A stretch of 36,258 bases of DNA, from contig JAGZGB010000008.1 in NCBI GenBank assembly GCA_018367495.1, positions 1 to 36,258 on the forward strand, read 5' to 3'. Origin of the DNA: Veillonella sp. (GTDB taxonomy: Bacteria; Bacillota_C; Negativicutes; Veillonellales; Veillonellaceae). A program made the position numbers and the translations under genes. This document shows positions 25,464 through 33,767 of this stretch, in pieces (positions within the stretch are counted from its first letter, which is position 1; each line of letters opens with the position of its first letter). Under the pieces are notes generated by a model. The model was not told the origin of the DNA. It searched no databases and worked only from the letters and a program-made list of their open reading frames with translations.

Positions 25464-26995
25464 TACCTGTTTATATCGTTACCGGATTCATCGGTTCTGG
25501 TAAAAGTACTTTCATAAATGAACAATTGCAATATCGCAAAAAGCTTGGTGGCACAGCATGTATCAGTGCCGAAGAAGGTTCCATATCACTCATTAAAGAA
25601 GCATTACAACTTAGTCCTGATGCATTAAGTGCAATTACGCCTAATCAACCAGACTCGTATAATTCAATAGCAGACGAAATTGCAACCTATATCAACAAAG
25701 CAAAACCTAAAGAAATATGGATTGAATGGAATGGTATGCTCAGCTTTCACCAACTAGAATCCTTATTATACAGTGATAAGCTGCGTCACATGTTACAAAT
25801 CGAAAAGGTATTTTATATCTGTACAGATCAATTCGTTGTATCAATTCTACCTGGTTTAGGTAATGATGTATTAAGCCAATTATATAGTGCAGACTGTATC
25901 ATAACAGAAACCGATATTCATTACGCCTTACTACGGACCTATAACAATGATGCCAAGATTGTAACAACGCCAACACCAGAAAAAGTAGCACAATTATGTC
26001 ATAATTCTACGTGGGGCCTTATACCTAATCTATTAGTTGTCGGTATTACAGCCTATATACTATTAGTTACTGCATTCCGTCATGATATTCCCTACTCCAT
26101 TCATCAATGCTTTGCCATCGTCACAGGACTCATTATCGAAGCCATCCCATTCCTATTATTAGGAACCATTGGATCAACAATTATTCGCTATTTTGTACCG
26201 CAAAGATTGCTACTAAAACTATTAGGAAATCATTCTTGGAAGAGCTATGGTGCCGCCATGGTTAGTGGATTAGCCTTACCAGTTTGCGACTGTGCTATTA
26301 TTCCATTATTTAAAGCGCTCACCAATAGAGGCGTACCATTGTCAGTGGCCCTCCTATTCACGCTCGCTAGTCCAATTATCAACCCCATTACAATCCTTTC
26401 AACCTGGTATGCCTTTCCAGATGATCCAATGGTCTCTGTATGGCGTATCACCATTGGCCTTGGCGTAGCTTTATTGGTTGCATTATCATTCCGTATTATG
26501 CCACCACCTATATCAATGATGAAAGCCAAAACAGCACAGAACTTTAGTTATGAGGAAATCGTCTTAGAAATATCAAAAAGTAAACACCTCAACAAAAGAA
26601 GATTGTTAGTTCATATGGAAAAGGAATTCTCTCAACTTTTATTCTATTTTTCTATTGCAGCTTGTATATTATCAGTAGTCCAAGTTTACGGAAAGCCTTG
26701 GCTTATCAATGCGGGGATTACGTTACCTGACGTGTGGGCTATCCCAATTCTATTATTATTAGCCTTCTTATTCTCCATCTGCTCCACATCAGATGCGATT
26801 ATAGGCAAATCTTTGAGCACCCTATTCCCCATAAGCTCAGTCATGGGATTTCTCATTTTAGGACCTATGCTCGATATAAAAAACGTATATATTTTAAAAC
26901 AGTATATGCCTACATCATTCATCCTTCGTCTAGGCATAACAATTCTAGTTATATCTTATATAGCAGCGTTAGGTTTTCAATTCTTTGTAGGCTAA
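25460..26995 (+). CDS. Fusion of a CobW-like P-loop domain with a YraQ/DUF318-type permease
   Basis: A 511-residue two-part protein. Residues 1-185 form a CobW-like P-loop domain (VYIVTGFIGSGKST) without the CxCC metal motif and with WIEWNG in place of the EPSG region, so it looks degenerate. Residues 187-511 are a polytopic permease of the YraQ/DUF318 (UPF0718) type, with PVCDCAIIPLFKAL (Cys276, Cys278), ASPIINPITILSTWYAF and CSTSDAIIGKSL. The frame is continuous through the junction. The start is the ATG at 25460, overlapping the cobW stop; a GTG at 25451 is possible. In most genomes these two domains are separate proteins. Probably a metal or metal-complex transporter coupled to the preceding chaperone; substrate unknown. 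Confidence 0.85.
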   Translation: MIPVYIVTGFIGSGKSTFINEQLQYRKKLGGTACISAEEGSISLIKEALQLSPDALSAITPNQPDSYNSIADEIATYINKAKPKEIWIEWNGMLSFHQLESLLYSDKLRHMLQIEKVFYICTDQFVVSILPGLGNDVLSQLYSADCIITETDIHYALLRTYNNDAKIVTTPTPEKVAQLCHNSTWGLIPNLLVVGITAYILLVTAFRHDIPYSIHQCFAIVTGLIIEAIPFLLLGTIGSTIIRYFVPQRLLLKLLGNHSWKSYGAAMVSGLALPVCDCAIIPLFKALTNRGVPLSVALLFTLASPIINPITILSTWYAFPDDPMVSVWRITIGLGVALLVALSFRIMPPPISMMKAKTAQNFSYEEIVLEISKSKHLNKRRLLVHMEKEFSQLLFYFSIAACILSVVQVYGKPWLINAGITLPDVWAIPILLLLAFLFSICSTSDAIIGKSLSTLFPISSVMGFLILGPMLDIKNVYILKQYMPTSFILRLGITILVISYIAALGFQFFVG

Positions 26996-27047
26996 TTTTT
27001 AATTATTACAATTTCAGTTCTTAATGAATATAAAAGGAGATGATTCT

Positions 27048-27812
27048 ATGAAATTAGGACTGAAAGATCGCTTTTCAATTGTGAAAGGCGCTCTCTATCT
27101 CATCTTAGGTATCTGCTGTGTATACCTAATTCTGACGGGCCGTTATTTGAACTATATTGCACCCCGATATGAACTACTGCTCGGCATCAGTAGCATAGCT
27201 CTCATATTAGGTGGATTAGTTACTATCATTTGGGCTCCATCCCGCTATTACAAGCACAATTTACGTTCTATCGTGCCTATTATTATCCCCGTAGTTTTGC
27301 TCATTGTTCCGCCTGTCCTAGTTCCTAATACTGGTGTTCACGGCGCAGCACGGGTTAATGATGATACGAACAATTTTGATTTTACAAATGATGCTATAGG
27401 TGAGGTTATTACCGTTAATAGTGAAAGCAAAGAGCCTGGCATTTCTAAGGACAAAAAAGAAATCGTACTAAACTCCGATAACTTCTATCAAACCATCGTA
27501 AAGGTCGGCTCTAACGTAGACCAATACAAGGACTACACCGTATATATGACAGGATATATAAACCGCGATGATAATACACTAAAATCTAATGAATTTACCA
27601 TCTCTCGTATGGCTATGTCCTGTTGTATCGCTGACGTAGCACCCATTGGCATGACCGCCTATAAACCAGATGGCGATAGCTTAGCTAATGAACAATGGGT
27701 TTCTATTGAAGGCAAAGTATCTACACGAGACTTCCACGGTCGTGCTCAACCATATGTAGAAGTAACCAAAATAAAAACAGCAGAACCTATTTTAGGTTAT
27801 GTATATCCTTAA
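27048..27812 (+). CDS. TIGR03943-family (YcgQ-like) membrane protein
   Basis: A 254-residue protein with two hydrophobic N-terminal segments (about 15-35 and 45-67) and a third near 80-100. It continues with a soluble C-terminal domain containing RMAMSCCIADVAPIGM, YKPDGDS and WVSIEGKVSTRD. This matches the TIGR03943/DUF1980 partner of YraQ-type permeases. In Bacillus subtilis the equivalent pair ycgR-ycgQ is Zur-regulated, which points to zinc, but nothing here proves the metal. GGAG lies 8 bases before the ATG at 27048. It is the last gene of the three-gene operon. Confidence 0.85.
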   Translation: MKLGLKDRFSIVKGALYLILGICCVYLILTGRYLNYIAPRYELLLGISSIALILGGLVTIIWAPSRYYKHNLRSIVPIIIPVVLLIVPPVLVPNTGVHGAARVNDDTNNFDFTNDAIGEVITVNSESKEPGISKDKKEIVLNSDNFYQTIVKVGSNVDQYKDYTVYMTGYINRDDNTLKSNEFTISRMAMSCCIADVAPIGMTAYKPDGDSLANEQWVSIEGKVSTRDFHGRAQPYVEVTKIKTAEPILGYVYP

Positions 27813-27852
27813 ATAAATAATATTAAATCAATAGGCTTAATAAAGCTGAAAG

Positions 27853-27900
27853 AGATATCATTAAACAATCTTAAATAGATATCATTAAACAGTCTTAAAT
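27853..27900. repeat. 24-bp tandem duplication
   Basis: Two adjacent 24-base units (27853-27876, 27877-27900) that differ at one base; a partial third unit begins AGAT. It lies in the non-coding stretch between the YcgQ-like gene and the following terminator. Confidence 0.9.
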
Positions 27901-27916
27901 AGATCTGTAAACAAAT

Positions 27917-27943
27917 AAAACCGAGGCATAACACCTCGGTTTT
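27917..27943. terminator. Bidirectional terminator between the CobW-permease operon and bioY
   Basis: Perfect 10-bp arms AAAACCGAGG/CCTCGGTTTT with the 7-nt loop CATAACA. T tracts run on both strands. It serves the two convergent transcripts. Confidence 0.85.
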
Positions 27944-27977
27944 AATAAATATATAATAGTATTATATAAAGATTATA

Positions 27978-28544
27978 TTATCGATGTAATTCTTTAACAA
28001 TTCGTTTGCCAAGAGATGCCGCAACGGCACAAAGGAAGATATCTGGACCTACTGGAATCAAGAAGCATGTAATAATAACGGCCTCTACTCCAATTGGTTT
28101 ACCTAAATACAAGTTCATAATGAAGTATAGATAGATCATACCAAGACCATATACGATAAATAGATTTAATATGGAACCTGCTAATAATTGTTTAAAGGAA
28201 AGTTTCTCCATAGATTCTGCAATACGACCTACTGCATAAGCACCTACCATAAAACCGATCAAATAGCCAAAGGTAGGTTGTAAAATGTAACCAGGACCAC
28301 CACCAGATGTAAAAATTGGTACTCCAATTAAACCTAAGACAATGTATATGCCAACGCTAGCAGCTCCCAATCGACTGCCTAATACAATGCCTGCGAGGGT
28401 AGTAAATAAGATTTGTAATGTAAATGGACAATTTGGTAATGGTACCCGTATAAAAGCACCTACGGCAATCAATGCGACAAAGAGTGCTGTCATCGTTAAC
28501 TGACGGGTAGTGATGCGACCTTGTTTCGACACGGTAGAACTCAT
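27978..28544 (-). CDS. bioY: Biotin transporter BioY (ECF S component)
   Basis: A 188-residue, six-helix membrane protein of normal BioY length. Family features are FIRVPLPNCPFTLQILFTTL near the N-terminus, GLIGVPIFTSGGGPGYILQP, and FGYLIGFMVGAYAVG. It takes up biotin together with a shared ECF energising module, which is not in this window. GGAGG lies 6 bases before the ATG. A BirA-like operator overlaps its promoter, which fits biotin repression. Confidence 0.96.
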   Translation of the reverse strand: MSSTVSKQGRITTRQLTMTALFVALIAVGAFIRVPLPNCPFTLQILFTTLAGIVLGSRLGAASVGIYIVLGLIGVPIFTSGGGPGYILQPTFGYLIGFMVGAYAVGRIAESMEKLSFKQLLAGSILNLFIVYGLGMIYLYFIMNLYLGKPIGVEAVIITCFLIPVGPDIFLCAVAASLGKRIVKELHR

Positions 28545-28590
28545 GGTATACCTCCATTAATAACACATCAACAAACTACTAACTACCTAA

Positions 28591-28619
28591 ATTAAAGCAC
28601 TTGTATTTTTAATTGTCAA
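28591..28619 (-). promoter_or_regulatory. bioY promoter
   Basis: On the minus strand TTGACA (28619-28614), a 17-bp spacer and TTTAAT (28596-28591): a strong sigma-A-type promoter about 45 bases ahead of bioY. Confidence 0.75.
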
Positions 28620-28646
28620 CTATATACATTGACTTTTAGTTAACTA
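28613..28646. promoter_or_regulatory. Probable BirA (biotin repressor) operator
   Basis: TTGTCAAC (28613-28620), 18 bases, then GTTAACTA (28639-28646). The two halves are an imperfect inverted repeat with the spacing of the known BirA site (TTGTwAAC-N18-GTTwACAA). The left half overlaps the -35 box of the bioY promoter, so bound BirA would block initiation. Confidence 0.65.
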
Positions 28647-28706
28647 TGTAGTCTAATACTATATATACGGCAATTTCAAGTATTTTGTTTTTTTGACTAT
28701 ACATTA

Positions 28707-28735
28707 TAGTTATTACCAATCGTTCATAATAACTA
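28707..28735. promoter_or_regulatory. Inverted repeat, possible operator
   Basis: TAGTTATT (28707-28714) and AATAACTA (28728-28735) form a perfect 8-bp inverted repeat with a 13-base spacer, between the divergent bioY and PepSY genes. The sequence does not match an operator I know. The remaining gap before 28880 holds an 8-bp leader hairpin (28811-28832) and no gene. Confidence 0.4.
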
Positions 28736-28879
28736 AAAGATATACTCATCTTCATACAAAAAACTTTAAATTTCATCTTATATTCATGTAGCAACATTAA
28801 ATTATACGTAAGTAGATTGAGTAAAATCTACTTTCACAAAACAGTATATAAAAGTACCTTATATAAGGAGGCATTCATT

Positions 28880-29467
28880 ATGAAAAATGTTAAAAAAGTA
28901 TCAAAGGTATTATGTGCATTTGGCGTTAGTACAGTATTATTAGCAGGCGTAGTTGGCGCAGCTAGCAACCATGCTTACAACAACAATAGCAACTGGAAAG
29001 GCGTTGGTAGCGTAGCTCCATCCGCTCAAGCTAACTATTCTGTTGATTACATGGGCGCTGTTACAGTTTTCCAACAAAACTTCCCTGGCGCTACTGTAAA
29101 ATCTATTTCTTACGATGCTAAACATAACCCTTACTATGAAGTAGAAGGTTACTACAACAATCGTGCAGTAGAACTTAAAGTAGACGAAGCAACTGGCCAA
29201 ATCGTTGGTAAAGAAGTTAAAGGCTATGCTAAAGCTAACAAAACTATTAACGTTCAAAACATCATCATCCCTGAAGTAGCTGAAACAAAAGCTCTTGAAA
29301 AAGTTGGTTCCGACTTCCAAACTATGGAATGGACTGTTGAACGTGAAAACGGCCGAGCTGTATACAAATTCGACATGACAACTGGTGGCGATAAAAAAGC
29401 AGAAGTAAAAGTTGATGGCATGAACGGTAAAGTTTTAAGCGCGAAAGTAAAAACTACAAAATACTAA
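28880..29467 (+). CDS. Exported PepSY-domain protein
   Basis: A 195-residue exported protein. The signal peptide is residues 1 to about 28 (KNVKKVSKVLCAFG, then a hydrophobic core ending VVGAAS). Two PepSY-like halves follow: about 55-120, with VFQQNFPGATVKSISYDA and YYEVEGYY, and about 125-195, with ALEKVGSDFQTMEW and AVYKFDMTTGG. PepSY modules are small extracytoplasmic domains proposed to inhibit peptidases or bind ligands; the function here is unknown. AAGGAGG precedes the start at 28880; an earlier in-frame ATG at 28817 lacks one. Codon use is very uniform (GCT, GAA, AAA, CCA), suggesting high expression. It is monocistronic, with a long 3' tail. Confidence 0.85.
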   Translation: MKNVKKVSKVLCAFGVSTVLLAGVVGAASNHAYNNNSNWKGVGSVAPSAQANYSVDYMGAVTVFQQNFPGATVKSISYDAKHNPYYEVEGYYNNRAVELKVDEATGQIVGKEVKGYAKANKTINVQNIIIPEVAETKALEKVGSDFQTMEWTVERENGRAVYKFDMTTGGDKKAEVKVDGMNGKVLSAKVKTTKY

Positions 29468-29709
29468 GAAGCTCTTTTCATCTAGTGAACCCCTATCCTA
29501 ACCCACTAAGATGACACACTACACATATAACACACATACTATACACACAGTATCCCAATGGATACACTCTCTAACACACAAACTAACACACAAACTTAGA
29601 GAGCCCTATAACTCACAAAGGGCTCTCCCAAAACCCTATCTCACACAATAGGTAAAAGGTCTGTGTTCACACACCACAGACCGAACATTACACACACTAT
29701 ACTCCCTTT
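29468..29709 (+). other. CA-rich, G-poor structured 3' region of the PepSY transcript
   Basis: This 240-base non-coding stretch is dominated by ACACA runs. It contains a perfect 12-bp tandem repeat (29572-29583, 29584-29595) and several hairpins. These are 29550-29565 (GTATCC/GGATAC), 29567-29574 with 29596-29603 (CTCTCTAA/TTAGAGAG), 29600-29607 with 29619-29626 (AGAGCCCT/AGGGCTCT) and 29658-29665 with 29675-29682 (GGTCTGTG/CACAGACC). The second and third share 29600-29603, so they exclude each other. No reading frame is credible. It could be a stabilising 3' UTR, a rut-like region or a 3'-derived sRNA. Confidence 0.6.
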
Positions 29710-29743
29710 AAAAGACCTTGGATCGTTGAATCCAAGGTCTTTT
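29710..29743 (+). terminator. Terminator of the PepSY transcript
   Basis: Perfect 14-bp arms (29710-29723, 29730-29743) around CGTTGA, followed by TTC. The 3' arm itself ends in a T run. The strongest hairpin of this intergenic region. Confidence 0.88.
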
Positions 29744-29838
29744 TTCTATCCTCCAGATATTACTATATATTTATAGATGTCTACCATAACACAACAGTCT
29801 AATTTACAATTAACTAGAATACATACTTCAACACAAAA

Positions 29839-29861
29839 AGACCTCCCACGAAGGGAGGTCT
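29839..29861 (-). terminator. Terminator of metY
   Basis: Perfect 9-bp arms AGACCTCCC/GGGAGGTCT with loop ACGAA, followed on the minus strand by TTTTTGTG. It lies 122 bases after the metY stop. The bases between 29862 and 29983 show no other feature. Confidence 0.78.
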
Positions 29862-29983
29862 CTTGTATAAGTTTTATAGGTCTGATAGTTTGTGTTCTAT
29901 TTCTTAAGCGAGGTCATACTTAAGAATGTAATGTATGTTCTGAAAGTTTGATCTATAGTATTTCCATATTTAGAGTAGGAAAA

Positions 29984-31255
29984 TTATGCTTTATCCAAAG
30001 CTTGAGCCAAGTCTTCGATAATGTCGTCGATATTTTCAAGGCCGATGGATACACGGATCATATCTGGTGTTACGCCAGCAGATTTTTGTTGTTCTTCGTT
30101 AAGTTGTGCATGTGTTGTAGATGCAGGATGAATAACAAGAGATTTAGCATCTGCTACGTTAGCCAAGTTGGAGAAGATTTCCAAAGAGTCAACAAGTTTA
30201 ATACCTGCTTCTTTTCCACCTTTTACACCGAATGTGAATACAGCACCAACACCTTTAGGGAAGTATTTATCCGCCAAAGCTTTGTATTTGCTGTCTTCTA
30301 ATTCTGGATAGCTTACCCATGCTACTTTAGGATGTTTAGTCAAGAAATCTACTACTTTACGAGTATTTTCTACGTGACGTTCTACGCGCAAGGACAATGT
30401 TTCAACGCCTTGCAAGATTTGCCAAGATGCAAGTGGAGTAATGCATGCGCCAGTATCACGAAGCAATTGAGCGCGGATTTTTACAGTGAATGGAATTGGC
30501 AAATCACCATATACTAAACCATTGTAGTGTTCATCGCCTTCGGAGAAGCCAGGGTATTTACCAGAACCTTTATAATCGAATTTACCAGATTCTACTACTA
30601 CACCAGCCAATGTTGTACCATGACCACCAAGATATTTAGTAGCAGAATGTACAACTACGTCAGCACCATGTTCTAATGGACGGAACAAGTATGGAGATGC
30701 AAATGTGTTATCTACGATCAAGATGATATTATGTTTATGTGCAATATCAGCTACTGCTTGTACATCAACAAGGTTAATACCAGGGTTACCAATGGACTCG
30801 ATATAAACAGCTTTAGTGTTTTCATCAATAGCTGCTTCGAATTCTTCCAAATTATCTGGGTTTACGAATTTAGTGTGAATACCTAAACGTGGCAATGTAG
30901 CAGTGAACAAGTTATAAGTACCACCGTACAATGTAGAAGCCGCTACGATATTATCACCAGCACTTGCAACATTCAATATGGAATATGTAATCGCTGCGGA
31001 ACCAGATGCTACTGCGATACCACCAGCACCACCTTCAAGTTGTGTCACACGGGCATCTAATACATCTGTAGTAGGATTGCCAAGGCGGGAATAAATGCCA
31101 CCAGGATTAGTTAAGGCAAAACGACCTGCTGCTTCTTCTGCATCTTTAAATACGAAAGATGTAGTTTGGTAAATAGGCACTGCACGAGAACCTGTTGGAT
31201 CTACTGTTTGACCGGCATGTAATTGTAATGTTTCAAATCTGTATTGTTTGCTCAT
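29984..31255 (-). CDS. metY: O-acetylhomoserine sulfhydrylase MetY
   Basis: A 423-residue PLP enzyme of the Cys/Met metabolism family. It begins [20 protein letters not shown], with [34 protein letters not shown] and the Schiff-base lysine in [16 protein letters not shown]. The length (about 420-430) and the LHAGQ start separate MetY from the shorter cystathionine enzymes. It makes homocysteine from O-acetylhomoserine and sulfide, and such enzymes may also accept O-acetylserine. AAGGAG lies 8 bases before the ATG. It lies downstream of metA, which supplies its substrate, but is separated by a terminator. Confidence 0.94.
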   Translation of the reverse strand: MSKQYRFETLQLHAGQTVDPTGSRAVPIYQTTSFVFKDAEEAAGRFALTNPGGIYSRLGNPTTDVLDARVTQLEGGAGGIAVASGSAAITYSILNVASAGDNIVAASTLYGGTYNLFTATLPRLGIHTKFVNPDNLEEFEAAIDENTKAVYIESIGNPGINLVDVQAVADIAHKHNIILIVDNTFASPYLFRPLEHGADVVVHSATKYLGGHGTTLAGVVVESGKFDYKGSGKYPGFSEGDEHYNGLVYGDLPIPFTVKIRAQLLRDTGACITPLASWQILQGVETLSLRVERHVENTRKVVDFLTKHPKVAWVSYPELEDSKYKALADKYFPKGVGAVFTFGVKGGKEAGIKLVDSLEIFSNLANVADAKSLVIHPASTTHAQLNEEQQKSAGVTPDMIRVSIGLENIDDIIEDLAQALDKA

Positions 31256-31389
31256 TATAACAACTCCTTTATATTAACTGTGAATTGAGTTCATTCTTTA
31301 TACCTAGTATACTACTATGTTTTAAAAATTATGTCTACTATTAATTTATATGGTTATCCATAACTTAAAGCTATATCCAATACATCTAT

Positions 31390-31437
31390 ACAAACCAAAG
31401 ATTGCTATTCTACACAAACCAAAGATCGCTATTCTGC
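31390..31437. repeat. 24-bp tandem duplication upstream of metY
   Basis: Two adjacent 24-base units (31390-31413, 31414-31437) differing at two bases, in the non-coding region between metA and metY. No SAM riboswitch or T-box core is present in this gap. The metY promoter is not clear; a minus-strand TATACT near 31310 is the best -10. Confidence 0.85.
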
Positions 31438-31474
31438 AAAACTGCAAAGCGAGCTCAATTGATAACATATAAAA

Positions 31475-31535
31475 ATCCCCTAATTACTTTCTTTATATTA
31501 TCTCACACTAGAGATTTCAGCAGTAATTAGGGGAT
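31475..31535 (-). terminator. Long-stem terminator of metA
   Basis: Perfect 14-bp arms (31475-31488, 31522-31535), followed on the minus strand by TTTTATATG. The 33-nt head contains a smaller hairpin (ATCTC/GAGAT). It sits just after the metA stop at 31553. Confidence 0.82.
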
Positions 31536-31552
31536 CTTCTACTAACGATACT

Positions 31553-32512
31553 TTAGATATAAGCACCTAAGTTCTTATCACGTTCAAATTTCATTTTTTG
31601 GATTTGTTCAATGATATACGGTGTTTCTTGGTAAACATAATAATTTAACCAGTTTGTAAATAACAATGTACTTACAGAACGCCAGCGTACGATAGGACGT
31701 TGTTTTGGATCGTCGTTAGGGAAATAATTTTCAGGAACAGCGATATCCATGCCTTTTTTAATATCCCGTACGTATTCACGGTTGAGTGTATCCCAATCGT
31801 ATTCAGCATGGCCAAATACAAAGATGTGTTTATTATCTAAGCTACGAACGATAGCTGCACCGGTTGGTTCAGACCCTGCTAACAATTCTAGATTACGGTT
31901 TTCCTTAATTTGTTCCAAAGAAACTGTCGTATGACGGGAGTGCGGCATCCAGAATTTTTCATCAAAGCCACGCAAGAGCACTGGGCGATCGTTGTAAATA
32001 TCGTGTTCGTATACACCAAATAGCTTTTCATCCATCACGCATTTATTAATGCCAAAATGGTGATATAAACCAGCTTGAGCACCCCAGCAGATATAGAACG
32101 TAGAGTATACATGCTCTTCGCTCCAATCCATAATTTCTACTAACTCAGACCAATAGTCTACCTCTTCAAAAGGCATTAGCTCTACAGGAGCACCTGTAAT
32201 AATCATACCATCAAAGAACCCGTCTTTCACCTCATCGAAGGTACGGTAGAAAGTATCTAAATATTGCTCATCCGTATTTTTAGCCTTACGAGATGCAGTA
32301 TGTAGTAGTGTCAAATTCACTTGTAATGGACTATTACTAAGAGCACGTAAGATTTGTGTTTCTGTAACTTCTTTAGTAGGCATCAAATTGATTAACAGAA
32401 TATTCAAAGGTCGGATTTGTTGAGTCTCCGCCCGTTCTGTATCCATCACGAAAATATTTTCTTGAGCTAATTTCGTAATGGCCGGTAAATTTTTTATTAC
32501 TTTAATAGGCAT
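31553..32512 (-). CDS. metA: Homoserine O-acetyltransferase (MetA type)
   Basis: A 319-residue MetA-family acyltransferase. With the start at 32512 (GAGGTGA upstream) the numbering matches the family: the nucleophile Cys142 is in FYICWGAQAGLYHHFG, and residue 111 is Glu in ITGAPVELMPFEEVDYW. In this family Glu111 marks acetyl-CoA use and Gly111 succinyl-CoA use, so the product should be O-acetylhomoserine despite the common succinyltransferase label. A late GHAEYDWDT provides the His/Glu catalytic pair. An alternative ATG at 32530 would break this numbering. It lies 60 bases after the patB-like gene, probably in the same operon. Confidence 0.94.
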   Translation of the reverse strand: MPIKVIKNLPAITKLAQENIFVMDTERAETQQIRPLNILLINLMPTKEVTETQILRALSNSPLQVNLTLLHTASRKAKNTDEQYLDTFYRTFDEVKDGFFDGMIITGAPVELMPFEEVDYWSELVEIMDWSEEHVYSTFYICWGAQAGLYHHFGINKCVMDEKLFGVYEHDIYNDRPVLLRGFDEKFWMPHSRHTTVSLEQIKENRNLELLAGSEPTGAAIVRSLDNKHIFVFGHAEYDWDTLNREYVRDIKKGMDIAVPENYFPNDDPKQRPIVRWRSVSTLLFTNWLNYYVYQETPYIIEQIQKMKFERDKNLGAYI

Positions 32513-32572
32513 ATTATCACCTCTATACACTAAACAATTTGATAACCTAATCTAAAAAAATAACTAATTTAG

Positions 32573-33757
32573 TTAAAACCCTCTAGCCTCGTAGGCACGG
32601 CGCCAAGCTTCAAGACCTTCTTCCAATGTTTTACGAGGGCACGCTACATTGATACGTTCAAAGTCTTCCCCATCAACGCCAAACATAGAACCAGTATCAA
32701 GCCACAATTTAGCTTCATTGATAATCCATTCATCACGTTCTTTAGGACTTAATGGCAACTTGGTGCAATCTAGCCACATGAGATATGTCCCTTCCGGACG
32801 ATATACATGAATTTTCGGCATATATTTTGCTACATAGTCGATGGTGAATTGAATATTATCTTGAATATATTCTTTTAACTCGTCGAGCCAAGGTGCCCCA
32901 ACTTTATAGGCCCCTTCACAACCAACGATGCCCATCGTATTTAGCTGGCTATAGCCAGCACGGTCGATTTCTTTAATAAAACGACGACGTAAGGAATCAT
33001 TAGGAATGAAAATATTACTTACTTGAAGACCAGCGATGTTGAAAGTCTTGCTCGGTGCAGTACATACGATGCAATGCTCTGCATAGCTTTCACCAAGGTC
33101 AGCAAAGACCTTATGAGTATGCCCTTTCCAAACAAAATCAGCGTGGATTTCATCACTTACGATGAGTACATTATGTTTAATACAAATATCGCCAAGTCGT
33201 TTTAACTCATCCTCAGTCCACACGCGGCCTACCGGATTGTGGGGATTACATAAGAGGAATAATGTTACATTTTCCTCAACGATAGCCCGTTCAATGCCCT
33301 CAAAATCAATGGTGTACTTATCTTCACCTTTGATTAATGGCACATTAATGAGACGACGGTCATTATCATCGATAACCATACTAAATGGATAGTATACCGG
33401 TTGATTGATGAGTACCCCTTCACCTTCCTTGGTGAAAGCGCGAACAGCCATGGCCAAAGCAAAGACGATACCTGGTGTTTTAACGAGCCATTTTCGTTCT
33501 GGCGTCCAGTTAAAGCGCGTAGTAAACCAGTTTTGTAGCACTTCAAAGTATTCATCATCGGATTCGGTATAACCAAATACACCATGGTTCACGCGGTCCA
33601 ATAAGATTTGCTTTAACTCAGGGGGAACCTCAAAGTCCATGTCTGCCACCCAGAATGGCAATACATCGGCTGGTTTACCGCGTTTTACAGCAAAATCGTA
33701 TTTCAAGGATTTTGTGTGAGTTCTATCTAAAATTTGATCAAAATTATATTGTCCCAT
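32573..33757 (-). CDS. PatB/MalY-type cystathionine beta-lyase (class I/II aminotransferase fold)
   Basis: A 394-residue PLP enzyme. It begins NFDQILDRTHTKSLKYD, then LPFWVADMDFEVP, HGVFGYTESDDEYF, CNPHNPVGRVWTEDEL, VSDEIHADFVW and the PLP lysine in APSKTFNIAGLQVSNIFI. This is the MalY/PatB pattern. These enzymes cleave cystathionine or cysteine-type C-S bonds to give homocysteine or sulfide, plus pyruvate and ammonia. The start at 33757 has AAAGGAG upstream; an in-frame ATG at 33799 lies within the preceding gene. It follows that gene by 10 bases, so they are cotranscribed. Confidence 0.9.
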   Translation of the reverse strand: MGQYNFDQILDRTHTKSLKYDFAVKRGKPADVLPFWVADMDFEVPPELKQILLDRVNHGVFGYTESDDEYFEVLQNWFTTRFNWTPERKWLVKTPGIVFALAMAVRAFTKEGEGVLINQPVYYPFSMVIDDNDRRLINVPLIKGEDKYTIDFEGIERAIVEENVTLFLLCNPHNPVGRVWTEDELKRLGDICIKHNVLIVSDEIHADFVWKGHTHKVFADLGESYAEHCIVCTAPSKTFNIAGLQVSNIFIPNDSLRRRFIKEIDRAGYSQLNTMGIVGCEGAYKVGAPWLDELKEYIQDNIQFTIDYVAKYMPKIHVYRPEGTYLMWLDCTKLPLSPKERDEWIINEAKLWLDTGSMFGVDGEDFERINVACPRKTLEEGLEAWRRAYEARGF

Positions 33758-33767
33758 AGGAACTCCT

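Noticed and set aside
27853..27900. CRISPR-like repeat
   Set aside because: Two directly adjacent units without spacers; a simple tandem duplication.
31256..31552. SAM riboswitch or T-box ahead of metY
   Set aside because: No S-box core, T-box motif or antiterminator pairing could be found; the metB/C operon leader is also too short.
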